64,000 nt of DNA from Pseudomonadota bacterium. Its GTDB lineage: Bacteria; Pseudomonadota; Gammaproteobacteria; Steroidobacterales; Steroidobacteraceae. The stretch is taken from positions 124,001 to 188,000 of the forward strand of contig JAJZUT010000003.1 of the NCBI GenBank assembly GCA_021847105.1. The letters are read 5' to 3'. Position 1 is the stretch's first letter; each line of letters starts with the position of its first letter. The notes beneath the pieces were generated by a model, which saw nothing but the letters and a program-made list of their open reading frames with translations, had not been told where the DNA came from and did no database searches. A program made the translations under genes and the position numbers. Shown here piece after piece: positions 47,384-55,570 of this stretch.

Positions 47384-48886
47384 TCAGGCGCTGCGGCAGT
47401 GCCGTGCGATGTAGTCCTGGTGCGTCGGCATGCCGCGCGCGGCCGACTCCAGGGTACGGCGCAACTGCTCGAGGTACTCGGTGCCTGAGAAGTTGCGGTA
47501 ATCAAGCAGCGGATCGTTGCGCTGCGGCCAGTTCATCTGTCCGATGTGCACGGCCAACCAGCTGTTGGGTCCGAAGATGTCCAACTCCCCCGGCAGAATC
47601 CGCCCGTAGCGGCGGAAATGCTCAATCTTGACCTGCAGCGTTTCGGGAATCGACATGTTCGCGCAGTAGCGCCACAGCTCGCTGTCGGTGCGGCTGTTGA
47701 GGTGATAGTGCAGGATGATGAAGTCGCGGATGCGCTCGACCTCGGCGGCCGCCACGCGGTTGTATTCCTGGATCACCACCGGATCGAAGTCCAGATCGGG
47801 GAAATAGGCGATGAGCTTGGAGATGCCCGCCTGGATCAGGTGGATCGCCGTCGACTCGAGCGGCTCGAGAAAGCCGCTCGCTAGCCCGATCGCGATCACG
47901 TTTTTCTCCCAGAACCGCTTGCGCCGCCCCGGTACGTAGCGAATCAGCCGCGGCTCGGCGAGCGGCTTGCCGTCGAGATGGCCCATCAGCACGCGGGCCG
48001 CTTCCTCGTCGCTGCTGAATCCCGAGGCGTACACGTGACCGTTGCCGGTGCGATGCTGCAGCGCGATGCGCCACTGCCAGCCCGCCGTGTGCGCGGTCGA
48101 GCGCGTGAAGGGCGTCAGCTCGGTCCGCTCCGACGGCACGGCGAGCGCCCGATTGCACGGCAGCCAGTGCGACCAGTCTTCGTAGCCGCACTGCAGCGCG
48201 CCTTCGATCAGCAGCGCGCGCATCCCCGAGCAATCGATGAACAGTTCACCGCCGATGCGCTCGCCGCTCGCCATGCGCACGGCACTGACGAACCCGCTCG
48301 CACCCTCCTGCTCGACTGCCACCACCTTGCCCTCGATGCGCTTGACGCCGCGTGCCTCGGCGTATTCGCGCAGAAAGCGCGCATACAGACTGGCATCGAA
48401 GTGATAGGCATAGAGATAAGTCGAGAGCACGTTGCGCGGATCACTCGCAGGGCGATCGAACCGGCCGGCTTTCGCCGCCGCCCAGGCCATGCAGTACTCA
48501 TCGAGGCTCGCCGCCTTGCCCTGCGCCTGGGCGCGCTGCCAATGATGCTGGATCTGCACCAGGTCAAAAGGCCGGCCATAGCTGCCGAAGGGGTGGAAGT
48601 ACCGGTGGCCGAGCTTGGCCCAGTTGACGAACTGGATGCCGAGCTTGTAGGTGCCCTGGGTGCGCCGCAGGAACTCGTGCTCCTCGATGCCGAGCATGTC
48701 GTTGAACAGCCTGATCGGCGGAATGGTTGCCTCGCCCACCCCGACGATCCCGATGTCGTCCGATTCGACGAGCGTGATGGCACAATTGCGCTCGAGGGTG
48801 CGGGCGAGCGCCGCAGCGGTCATCCAACCTGCCGAGCCGCCACCCACAATGACAATCTGCTCGATCCTGCGGGTCATGTCGGACAT
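47384..48886 (-). CDS. Flavin-dependent halogenase (tryptophan halogenase family)
   Basis: 500 residues. FAD-binding GGGSAG at 15-20, then VGVGEATIPP; catalytic Lys K81 in GTYKLG (PrnA K79); the WxWxIP motif is present as WQWRIA at 270-275 (Pro replaced by Ala); the catalytic Glu E344 is in EPLESTAIHL (PrnA E346). It should use FADH2 and O2 to halogenate an aromatic substrate. Relatives are common near TonB-dependent receptors in Xanthomonadales/Caulobacterales, where substrates are mostly unknown. It lies between the GH27 gene and the receptor; no flavin reductase gene is next to it. Confidence 0.88.
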   Translation of the reverse strand: MSDMTRRIEQIVIVGGGSAGWMTAAALARTLERNCAITLVESDDIGIVGVGEATIPPIRLFNDMLGIEEHEFLRRTQGTYKLGIQFVNWAKLGHRYFHPFGSYGRPFDLVQIQHHWQRAQAQGKAASLDEYCMAWAAAKAGRFDRPASDPRNVLSTYLYAYHFDASLYARFLREYAEARGVKRIEGKVVAVEQEGASGFVSAVRMASGERIGGELFIDCSGMRALLIEGALQCGYEDWSHWLPCNRALAVPSERTELTPFTRSTAHTAGWQWRIALQHRTGNGHVYASGFSSDEEAARVLMGHLDGKPLAEPRLIRYVPGRRKRFWEKNVIAIGLASGFLEPLESTAIHLIQAGISKLIAYFPDLDFDPVVIQEYNRVAAAEVERIRDFIILHYHLNSRTDSELWRYCANMSIPETLQVKIEHFRRYGRILPGELDIFGPNSWLAVHIGQMNWPQRNDPLLDYRNFSGTEYLEQLRRTLESAARGMPTHQDYIARHCRSA

Positions 48887-48972
48887 TTTCCGGCCTCACG
48901 CGCCGGCGCGCAAAGGAACGTCACTCACCCCGGTCGGCGGAGCCGCTCCCGGGTGGCAAAAGCTGCAAAACG

Positions 48973-49026
48973 CGCCGGCACGGGGCGGGAGAGTGCTTTG
49001 GGGGGCAAACTGTCCCCGTGCCGGCG
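48973..49026 (-). terminator. 13-bp perfect hairpin between TonB receptor and halogenase genes
   Basis: CGCCGGCACGGGG and CCCCGTGCCGGCG are exact complements with a 28-base loop. On the minus strand the hairpin follows the receptor stop (49038) and is followed by CGTTTTGCAGCTTTT. This suits partial termination or mRNA 3'-end protection, giving more receptor than downstream enzyme mRNA. Confidence 0.55.
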
Positions 49027-49037
49027 GTCCAAACCGG

Positions 49038-51617
49038 CTAGAACTTCACGGTGAGATTCGCCAGTACCGTCCGGCCAGGGACTGCGCTCACTTGGATGAC
49101 GCCCGGCCCGGTAATGACGCCGCCGGTACCGCTCACGGCGATGGTATTGAACAGGTTGTTTACATGCACGCCGACCGAGATGTGCGCGTCGATGTCGTAG
49201 GAGGCAAACAAATCGAAGATGTCCTGCTCGGGCACGTAGAACGGCTGAGTCTGGCTGATGTTCTGCTTGGTTTGTCCCTGCCACACGAAACCGCCGGTGA
49301 GCGCGCGCCAGCGGTATGTCGGGGCAATAGCCCACATCACCTTGGACATTCGTACCGGCATGTACCCCGAGCCCTGATTGATCAACTGACTCGGGCTCGG
49401 TCCCACCTCGTTCGCATCGACCTTCGGGTCCTCGTAGGTCGCCTGCGCATAGAGCGAGAAGCCCCCTCGATCCCATGTGGCCTCGAACTCCCCGCCGTTC
49501 GCCGAATAGCTCACGTTGGAGTAGCGCGTGGCGGGAGGCTGGGTGAGATCGAAGCTCGACTCGCCGAAGCTCGTATGGAAGTACGAGAGTGTCACCCCGT
49601 AGCTGCCATCAAGCAAAGTGCCCTGATGCTTGATGCCGGCTTCCTGCTGCAACACGATGTCGACGGCCTTGCCGGCTCCGGAGGAATTTAGCGAACCGTT
49701 CGGATTGGTGTAACCCGAGAGGATGTTGCGGTCCGTGTTTGCCTTACCGCCCCGACTCGCACGCGCGTACACGCTCGTGTTGTCATTCAGCATGTACAGC
49801 GCACCGACCGACCACGAGCGATAGAGTATTCCGTAGTTGAGCGGCTCGTACGTATTGGGATCGATCGTCGAATAGGAAACGAGCGGCATGCCGAGGCCAC
49901 CCGTGGAACTGAACCGCCAGCCATTAAGATAGCCGACCTGAGTCGTACCCGCACTGGCGCTTTCGGCCCAGCCGGTCACGCGGTAATCGTCCTGGCGCAC
50001 ACTCGCTTGCAGCTGCAGCTGGTCCTTGCTCCAGGTCAGATCGAGATATGGCGCCGTGTCTGTCACGTCCATGTTGTAAAGTCTGTCGACGGACGCGCCC
50101 CAGGCCGTATTGTAGCCGCTGACCCCGTTATTGCTGAGCAGCTGCCCGGTGACACTGAGCAAATCGAGGTTCGCCGGGCTATTGCCGCTCAACGCCTGCA
50201 GCTGCGAATTCGGGTGCCAGCTCTGGTCGATCGTCTGCGACATGTAGAACAAACCGCCGCCGGTGGTGAACTTGCCGTACGGCGTGCGCCAGTGATCCTG
50301 CAACGACAAATCGTTCACCACATTGCCCATGTTGTGCATGTTGGTGTAGATCTGGGTCTGGTTGTTAAGCCGCCCGGTGTATGCCTGTCCGGCATTCGGA
50401 CCGTCTGCATAGACGACTTGGCCCACGGTTTGCCCGTTCACCGTGCTGCCTATGATGGAAGAAGTGTCGCCCAGCTGAAAGAACTGCGCGGCAAATTTTC
50501 CGTGGATCCAGCTGACTCGGAATTTGTCGTCTACGGACAGGTTGCCAAGCGGCATGTAATAAAATTCGCTGCCGACAGAGTCGACGTAGGCGTGAATGCC
50601 GTTATTGCGCGTCTGGCCAAACTGACCGGAGATATTTCCCAGATAGTTGATGGTCTGGTTGTAGACGCCGACCGTCGTGCCGTTGCGAACATCGAAACCG
50701 GGATAGGCGGACAGGCCCGACAACGTATTGCCGTTACCCACCGCATAGACCGGCCCGCCGGCATTATACTCTTCGCGATCATTCAGCAGCTTCACGTACA
50801 GACGAACGAAGCCTTTGCCATCGGGCAGATCGTGCGTGATGTTGCCCTTGATCTGATAACCGTTGTTACCGATGAACCCCTGATCGCGCAGACCCGTGCC
50901 GTGCAGGTAGTACCCATCCACATGGTAGCGCCAAGCACTATTGATCGGGCCGCCGAACGCGAAGTCGAGCTTGGTCTCGCCGAACCCGAGTCCCTGCGAG
51001 AGCGTGAACTCACCGCTCTTGTGTCGGCCGGTGGCACTGATGAAGTTGATCACCGCCCCGGGCGCGCCGGCGGCAAGCGTCGCGGCGCTACCGCCGACCG
51101 TCGCCTGCATGGTTTCGGAGACATCGAACCGAGTCCAGTAGTCGTTGTTGCCGAAGTTCATGTCACCGAACAGCACCTGCGGCAGACCGTCTTCCTGAAT
51201 CTGCACGAACGGCGCGCCACCGGTGGTCACCGGCAGACCGCGGACGGTGAAGTTATTGTTGGCCGCTCCGTTGTTGTCCTGCACGGACATCCCCGGAACC
51301 AAGCGCAGCATCTCCGCGGTCGAGCTTGGCGCCATATCGAGGATCAGCTTGCTGGAGATGGTGGTCACCTGCTCGGAGGTGCGCAGATTGCTCACCGGAT
51401 GCACCGATGCGGTGACCACGACCTGCTGCAGCATGTTGCTCGAGGCGGCGATGGTCGCAGCGCCGGCAGACTCGGCGTTCGCAGCCTTGGCAACGGCCAC
51501 CGTGCCCAGGGCGAGCGAAACGGCGGCGGCGACGCTCATCAGTCGCGCGGTGCGCGAAGCACCGGCGGTCGATGAGTGAATGAGATCGATCTGCTTCGAT
51601 GAGTTGTGATGCTTCAA
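49038..51617 (-). CDS. TonB-dependent receptor of the sugar locus
   Basis: Outer-membrane active transporter, about 859 residues. The start was set at TTG 51617, which has GAGGGGG upstream and gives MKHHNSSKQ plus a signal peptide (MSVAAAVSLALGTVAVAKA); ATG 51674 is an alternative. The plug domain follows (LQQVVVTASVH, STAEMLRLVPGMSVQDNNGA, NNFTVRGLPVT, GAPGAVINFISA). The C-terminal barrel ends in the NLFNTIAV...LANLTVKF pattern. Substrate is inferred from context: an oligosaccharide such as raffinose or a fructan fragment. Two tandem operators lie upstream. Confidence 0.92.
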   Translation of the reverse strand: MKHHNSSKQIDLIHSSTAGASRTARLMSVAAAVSLALGTVAVAKAANAESAGAATIAASSNMLQQVVVTASVHPVSNLRTSEQVTTISSKLILDMAPSSTAEMLRLVPGMSVQDNNGAANNNFTVRGLPVTTGGAPFVQIQEDGLPQVLFGDMNFGNNDYWTRFDVSETMQATVGGSAATLAAGAPGAVINFISATGRHKSGEFTLSQGLGFGETKLDFAFGGPINSAWRYHVDGYYLHGTGLRDQGFIGNNGYQIKGNITHDLPDGKGFVRLYVKLLNDREEYNAGGPVYAVGNGNTLSGLSAYPGFDVRNGTTVGVYNQTINYLGNISGQFGQTRNNGIHAYVDSVGSEFYYMPLGNLSVDDKFRVSWIHGKFAAQFFQLGDTSSIIGSTVNGQTVGQVVYADGPNAGQAYTGRLNNQTQIYTNMHNMGNVVNDLSLQDHWRTPYGKFTTGGGLFYMSQTIDQSWHPNSQLQALSGNSPANLDLLSVTGQLLSNNGVSGYNTAWGASVDRLYNMDVTDTAPYLDLTWSKDQLQLQASVRQDDYRVTGWAESASAGTTQVGYLNGWRFSSTGGLGMPLVSYSTIDPNTYEPLNYGILYRSWSVGALYMLNDNTSVYARASRGGKANTDRNILSGYTNPNGSLNSSGAGKAVDIVLQQEAGIKHQGTLLDGSYGVTLSYFHTSFGESSFDLTQPPATRYSNVSYSANGGEFEATWDRGGFSLYAQATYEDPKVDANEVGPSPSQLINQGSGYMPVRMSKVMWAIAPTYRWRALTGGFVWQGQTKQNISQTQPFYVPEQDIFDLFASYDIDAHISVGVHVNNLFNTIAVSGTGGVITGPGVIQVSAVPGRTVLANLTVKF

Positions 51618-51694
51618 GGTATCCCCCTCTGACGCCTCAGCGTCGTCCGCGACCCTCAAGTCGAGTGCGCGCATGGTAAAAGTAGAGCACAATA

Positions 51695-51708
51695 TACAAA
51701 CGATTGCA
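51695..51708 (-). promoter_or_regulatory. LacI-type operator O1 upstream of the TonB receptor gene
   Basis: Minus-strand TGCAATCGTTTGTA, a near-palindrome with central CG typical of LacI-family sites. It ends about 78 bases before the TTG start and overlaps a possible -10 (TATATT at 51691-51696). Confidence 0.7.
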
Positions 51709-51716
51709 ACATGAAC

Positions 51717-51730
51717 TACAGACGATTGCA
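51717..51730 (-). promoter_or_regulatory. LacI-type operator O2 upstream of the TonB receptor gene
   Basis: Minus-strand TGCAATCGTCTGTA, 22 bases (two helical turns) from O1 and differing by one base. It lies between the fructokinase and receptor genes. Confidence 0.7.
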
Positions 51731-51750
51731 ATAAAACTGTGATAGGTGCG

Positions 51751-52644
51751 CTAACCGGCCGCGAGCACCATCGCCCCGGCGATGCCGGCGTGCTCCCCGA
51801 GCGCCGGGGCGACAATCAACCGATCGAAGCCGCCGGCGCGCGCGGCAACGGGCAAATAGCCTGCAAGCTCGCGCTCGGCGGCGCGGCGGATGTATGGCAG
51901 GAGCCGCTCGCTCATCACTCCGCCGCCGAACACGATTCGCCGCGTCGACAGCAGCAGCATCACAGTTGCGGCGAGCTGGCCGAGGTAATCCCCGATGATC
52001 TCGATCCCCGGGTGCGCATCGGGCAGCGCTGCGAGCTTCTCGCCCCAGCGCGCACGAATCGCCGGACCGCTCGCAAGTCCCTCGAGGCAATCGCCGTGAA
52101 ACGGGCAAGTGCCGGGAAAATCGCCATCCCCGCCGTGGCGCCGCACGCGGATGTGGCCCATCTCAGGATGCAGCATGCCGCTCACCGTGCGGCCCGCGAC
52201 GACCGCGCCACCGCCGATGCCAGTACCAACTGTGACATAGACTAGCGAGTCCACGTCCGTCCCGGCGCCGAAGCGGGTTTCCGCCAATGCTGCGGCGTTG
52301 ACGTCCGTGTCGAGCCCGACCGGACACTCGAAGCGCGCCAACGGCGCCACCAGCGAGACGTCGGACCAACCCGGCTTCGGTGTATTCAGAATCGAGCCCC
52401 AGGTCCGCGAGCGCCGATCGATATCGAGCGGCCCGAAGGCCGCCACGCCGATTCCGGCGAGCGGCCCGACCCGCTCGCGCACGTGCTCGAAAAATTCGAC
52501 GACCGCCGCCAGGGTCGTCGCCGGGGTGCTCGTCGGAATGAGCACCCGCCACTGCTGCGCAATCTCGAGCGGACCATACCCGGCGGCGCAGACGAATTTC
52601 GTTCCGCCCGCCTCGATCGCTCCGAACAATGCTCGCGTGCTCAT
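51751..52644 (-). CDS. ROK family fructokinase
   Basis: 297 residues. Phosphate-binding AIEAGGTKFVCAAG, catalytic Asp region GLDTDVNAAALAE, GTGIGGGAVV, and the zinc-site stretch HPEMGHIRVRRHGGDG with CPFHGDCLEGLASGP, the pattern of ROK fructokinases rather than N-acetylglucosamine kinases. It would phosphorylate the fructose released by sucrose phosphorylase. No DNA-binding domain, so not an NagC-type repressor. Downstream of sucrose phosphorylase on the same strand (gap 72 bases). Confidence 0.9.
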   Translation of the reverse strand: MSTRALFGAIEAGGTKFVCAAGYGPLEIAQQWRVLIPTSTPATTLAAVVEFFEHVRERVGPLAGIGVAAFGPLDIDRRSRTWGSILNTPKPGWSDVSLVAPLARFECPVGLDTDVNAAALAETRFGAGTDVDSLVYVTVGTGIGGGAVVAGRTVSGMLHPEMGHIRVRRHGGDGDFPGTCPFHGDCLEGLASGPAIRARWGEKLAALPDAHPGIEIIGDYLGQLAATVMLLLSTRRIVFGGGVMSERLLPYIRRAAERELAGYLPVAARAGGFDRLIVAPALGEHAGIAGAMVLAAG

Positions 52645-52716
52645 CCCCCTCCCCCAGCGATAGTGCCCCGGCTTCCGGGGCCCGTGCTCAGCGCATCGGC
52701 TCTGAAGCCGTCGCGC

Positions 52717-54237
52717 TCAATCGCCCCAGTCGACCCGCTTCTCGGCAAGGCTCGCCTGCGGCCACTGGCACTCGAGCACCACAGTCTGCTCGGCGCCGTC
52801 TTCGCCATGGCGCACGCACCAGCTCCCCGCCGCCAGATCGGCGATGAGCTCCACGTGCGCCGAGCCGGCTTGCCAGCGCAGCGCCAGCACCGAGTCCGCG
52901 CTGCGCCCGATGCGCAGCGCACCCTGAAACGCCGGGTGGGTATTGCGCAGGCGAATCAGCGCGCACAGGTCCCGCACGACGGGCCGCTCGAGTTCGGCCA
53001 GCAATTCTGCTTCACTGTAGCGGTGCCGGTTGATATCGCGACCGACGCCGGTGCACTCGAGCTGCTGCAGGTCGTTGTGTCCACCAAGCAGCCCGACGTA
53101 ATAGATCTGCGGGATGCCGGGGAAGAACAGCTGTACCGCGCGCGCGAGCAGATACAGCCGGTCATCGCGGCCGAGCGCATCATAAAAGGTGCAATTGACC
53201 TGATACAGATCGAGGTTCGAGGCCGCCGCGCCCGTGGCGAGACGGCTCTGCCCGCCGCTACGCGCATGGATGGTCTCGACCAACCGGTCAATCTGCTCGG
53301 CCGGCAGCAACCCCGGCCGGCCCGCCGCACCGCCCTCCGGGCCGACGTCGATGACCCCGATGCCATCGTGGGTATCGAGAACCGTGAGTGCGTTGCGCGG
53401 GCGAATCTCGAGCCAGTGCTTCAGATAACGCGCAGTGCCCTGGTACAGCGCGTGCAGGACGAGCGGCGGCAGCGCGAAGTCGTAAACCCAGTCGACGCGG
53501 GCGGCGATGTCGATCTGGCGCAGGTAGTGCGAATGCACTTCGACCAGCACCTCCATGCCGAGCGAATGCGCGAGCGCGGCCAGCTCATCGATGAACTCGA
53601 ACGTCTCCGGCAGCATGAAGCAGCTCGTGCCGGCGCGCTTGATCGCGTAGCCGACTGCATCGAGTCGGATGGCGCGAATCCCGTGTGCGCTGAAGGTGCG
53701 CAGGATTCCTTCCAGATACGCCCGCCCCTGCCGGTGGCGCACGTCGATATCGAGCTGTTGCGAGGTAAACGTCGTCCACAGGATCCGCTTCTCGCCGTTT
53801 GCGAGCGTGGCGGGCGTGAACGGTAGACCGGGACGCGGCCGATAGATCGCGGTCAGCTCCCGTTCGTGCGCGCCCTGCGGGAATACGGTATCGAGGGTGA
53901 GGAACAGCCCATTAAAGGCGGACTCGCGCCCGTGCTGGGAGAAATCGTGAAACTGTGGCGAGTCGGCCGAGATGTGATTGACGATGACATCGGCCATCAC
54001 GTCGATGCGTCCGGCAAGCCGCGCCACGTCCGCCCACGACCCGAGCCGCTCATCGACCCGATCGTGATCGATCGGATCGAAGCCAGCGTCCGCCCCGTCG
54101 ATCCGGTGAAAGAACGGCAGCAGGTGCACGGTGGCGAACAACCCCGCGAGCGGACCGGCGAGCAGTCGCTCGAGATCGACGAGCCGCCCGCCGCCGAACC
54201 GATCCACGTAGGTGATGAGCTGGACCTGATTTTTCAT
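52717..54237 (-). CDS. Sucrose phosphorylase-type GH13_18 enzyme
   Basis: 506 residues. It has N-terminal QLITYVDRFGGGRLVDLERL and HLLPFFHRIDGADAGFDPID; nucleophile D193 in IRLDAVGYA; acid/base E233 in VEVHSHY; and third Asp in LDTHDGIGVID. The family includes sucrose, sucrose-6-phosphate and glucosylglycerate phosphorylases. Adjacent ROK fructokinase supports unphosphorylated sucrose (alpha-glucose-1-phosphate plus fructose). Its ATG is 54237; the promoter overlaps the operator at 54283. No signal peptide, so it acts in the cytoplasm. Confidence 0.9.
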   Translation of the reverse strand: MKNQVQLITYVDRFGGGRLVDLERLLAGPLAGLFATVHLLPFFHRIDGADAGFDPIDHDRVDERLGSWADVARLAGRIDVMADVIVNHISADSPQFHDFSQHGRESAFNGLFLTLDTVFPQGAHERELTAIYRPRPGLPFTPATLANGEKRILWTTFTSQQLDIDVRHRQGRAYLEGILRTFSAHGIRAIRLDAVGYAIKRAGTSCFMLPETFEFIDELAALAHSLGMEVLVEVHSHYLRQIDIAARVDWVYDFALPPLVLHALYQGTARYLKHWLEIRPRNALTVLDTHDGIGVIDVGPEGGAAGRPGLLPAEQIDRLVETIHARSGGQSRLATGAAASNLDLYQVNCTFYDALGRDDRLYLLARAVQLFFPGIPQIYYVGLLGGHNDLQQLECTGVGRDINRHRYSEAELLAELERPVVRDLCALIRLRNTHPAFQGALRIGRSADSVLALRWQAGSAHVELIADLAAGSWCVRHGEDGAEQTVVLECQWPQASLAEKRVDWGD

Positions 54238-54254
54238 GAGCGGCGTACTGCGGG

Positions 54255-54308
54255 TTTACGACGACACGGGTGTGGCCTATAATGCAATCGATTGTATGCG
54301 AATGTAAA
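54255..54308. promoter_or_regulatory. Overlapping divergent promoters of the MFS and sucrose phosphorylase genes
   Basis: Plus strand: TTTACG (54255) - N17 - TATAAT (54278), start near 54290. Minus strand: TTTACA (54303-54308) - N18 - CATTAT (54279-54284), start near 54272. Both are sigma70-like. The operator at 54283-54296 sits over the + strand -10 and in the minus-strand spacer, so one bound repressor would block both. Confidence 0.55.
54283..54296. promoter_or_regulatory. LacI-type operator O3 in the divergent promoter region
   Basis: TGCAATCGATTGTA is nearly a perfect palindrome around a central CG and shares 12 or 13 of 14 bases with O1 and O2. It is the likely site for the LacI-type regulator encoded at 55571-56605. 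Confidence 0.75.
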
Positions 54309-54318
54309 GGGGGGAGAG

Positions 54319-55566
54319 ATGACCGCCCGGTCCACTCGAGCTGCGCACAACCTCGCCATCATCCGCGTGCTGACCTGTCTGATGTTCCTGATGTTCGCCA
54401 TGACATCGGACGCCGTGGGCAGCGTCATCCCCAACATCATCGCGGAGTTCCACCTCAGCATGAAGGCCGCCTCGGCCTTCCAGTATGCCCCGATGACCGC
54501 CATGGCGGTCGGGGCGCTGCTGCTCGGCTTTCTTGCCGATCGGCTCGGCCGAAAACAAACGATCATCATCGGGCTCGCGCTCTACGGAGCGGGTTCGGCG
54601 CTGTTCGCCCTTGGTAGCACGTTCGGCCAGTTCGTTGCCCTGCTCGCCCTGGAGGGGCTTGGCGTGAGCGTGTTCAAGACTGGTGCCCTGGCGCTGGTCG
54701 GGGACGTGTCCGACTCCACCACCCAGCACACGGCGCTGATGAACCTGCTGGAAGGGTTCTTCGGCATCGGCTCGATCATCGGCCCAGCGATCGTCGCGGT
54801 GCTGCTCACTCACGGCCTGTCGTGGAAGTGGCTGTACGTGATCGCCGCCGGGGTGTGCGCCCTGCTGGTGGTACTGGCGATGATCGCAGAGTATCCGCCG
54901 GCTCATCCTGGGGAACGGCCGCCCGTCGGACTGCTGCCCACCCTCACGCTGCTGCGCGACCCCTACGCGCTCGCCTTCAGCGGCCTCATTTCGCTTTATG
55001 TGGCCGTCGAGGTCGCCATTTACGTCTGGATGCCGACCTACCTCGGCTTTTATCACGGCCCGCTCATTCGGCTGGTCCCCTACGCCCTCACTGCGTTTTT
55101 CGTGCTGCGCGCCAGCGGACGACTGCTCGGCGCCTGGGTGCTGAGCCGATTCTCCTGGGCGACCGCGCTCGGACTGCTCAGCGTGGCGATCTTCGGCTGC
55201 TTCGCCGGAAGTCTCGCCGGCGGCGCCCGGGCGGGACTGATCTTGCTGCCGCTGTCGGGCCTGTTCATGTCGGTGATTTACCCGACAATCAACTCCAAGG
55301 GCATCAGCGGCTTTCCGAAATCCGAGCACGGCCGCGTGTCGGGCCTGCTCCTGGCGTTCACCGCAGTGGCCGCGGCGCTCGCGCCCTTTGCGATGGGCGC
55401 GGTGAGCGATGCCTACCACAGCCCTAAATACGGCTTCGTGCTCGCCACCGGCTTTGCGCTGCTGCTCGCCCTCGGCCTCGGCGTAAACGCGCTAACGGGC
55501 GCAGCGACCCGGCGACTGCACCGGATGGAACAGAGCGAGTACGTGCCCGCCCCCTCAGCCCCCTAG
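54319..55566 (+). CDS. MFS transporter of the sucrose locus
   Basis: 415 residues with 12 predicted membrane segments. The N-terminal half contains LLLGFLADRLGRKQTIIIGL (the MFS A-loop motif) and LEGLGVSVFKTGALALVGDV. It is not of the sugar-porter subfamily used at 44746, so it may carry a different substrate, most simply sucrose itself. ATG 54319 has AAGGGGGG upstream; an upstream TTG would lie in the operator. Divergent from sucrose phosphorylase; it converges with the lacI-type gene, four bases apart. Confidence 0.85.
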   Translation: MTARSTRAAHNLAIIRVLTCLMFLMFAMTSDAVGSVIPNIIAEFHLSMKAASAFQYAPMTAMAVGALLLGFLADRLGRKQTIIIGLALYGAGSALFALGSTFGQFVALLALEGLGVSVFKTGALALVGDVSDSTTQHTALMNLLEGFFGIGSIIGPAIVAVLLTHGLSWKWLYVIAAGVCALLVVLAMIAEYPPAHPGERPPVGLLPTLTLLRDPYALAFSGLISLYVAVEVAIYVWMPTYLGFYHGPLIRLVPYALTAFFVLRASGRLLGAWVLSRFSWATALGLLSVAIFGCFAGSLAGGARAGLILLPLSGLFMSVIYPTINSKGISGFPKSEHGRVSGLLLAFTAVAAALAPFAMGAVSDAYHSPKYGFVLATGFALLLALGLGVNALTGAATRRLHRMEQSEYVPAPSAP

Positions 55567-55570
55567 ACGC

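Noticed and set aside
45067..47488. Plus-strand open frames of 389 and 480 codons opposite the sugar porter and GH27 genes
   Set aside because: Both are antisense to genes with intact catalytic or transport motifs and show no domain of their own.
51618..51750. A fixed -35/-10 pair for the TonB receptor promoter
   Set aside because: TATATT is a fair -10, but no -35 at 16-18 bases is convincing, so only the operators were annotated.
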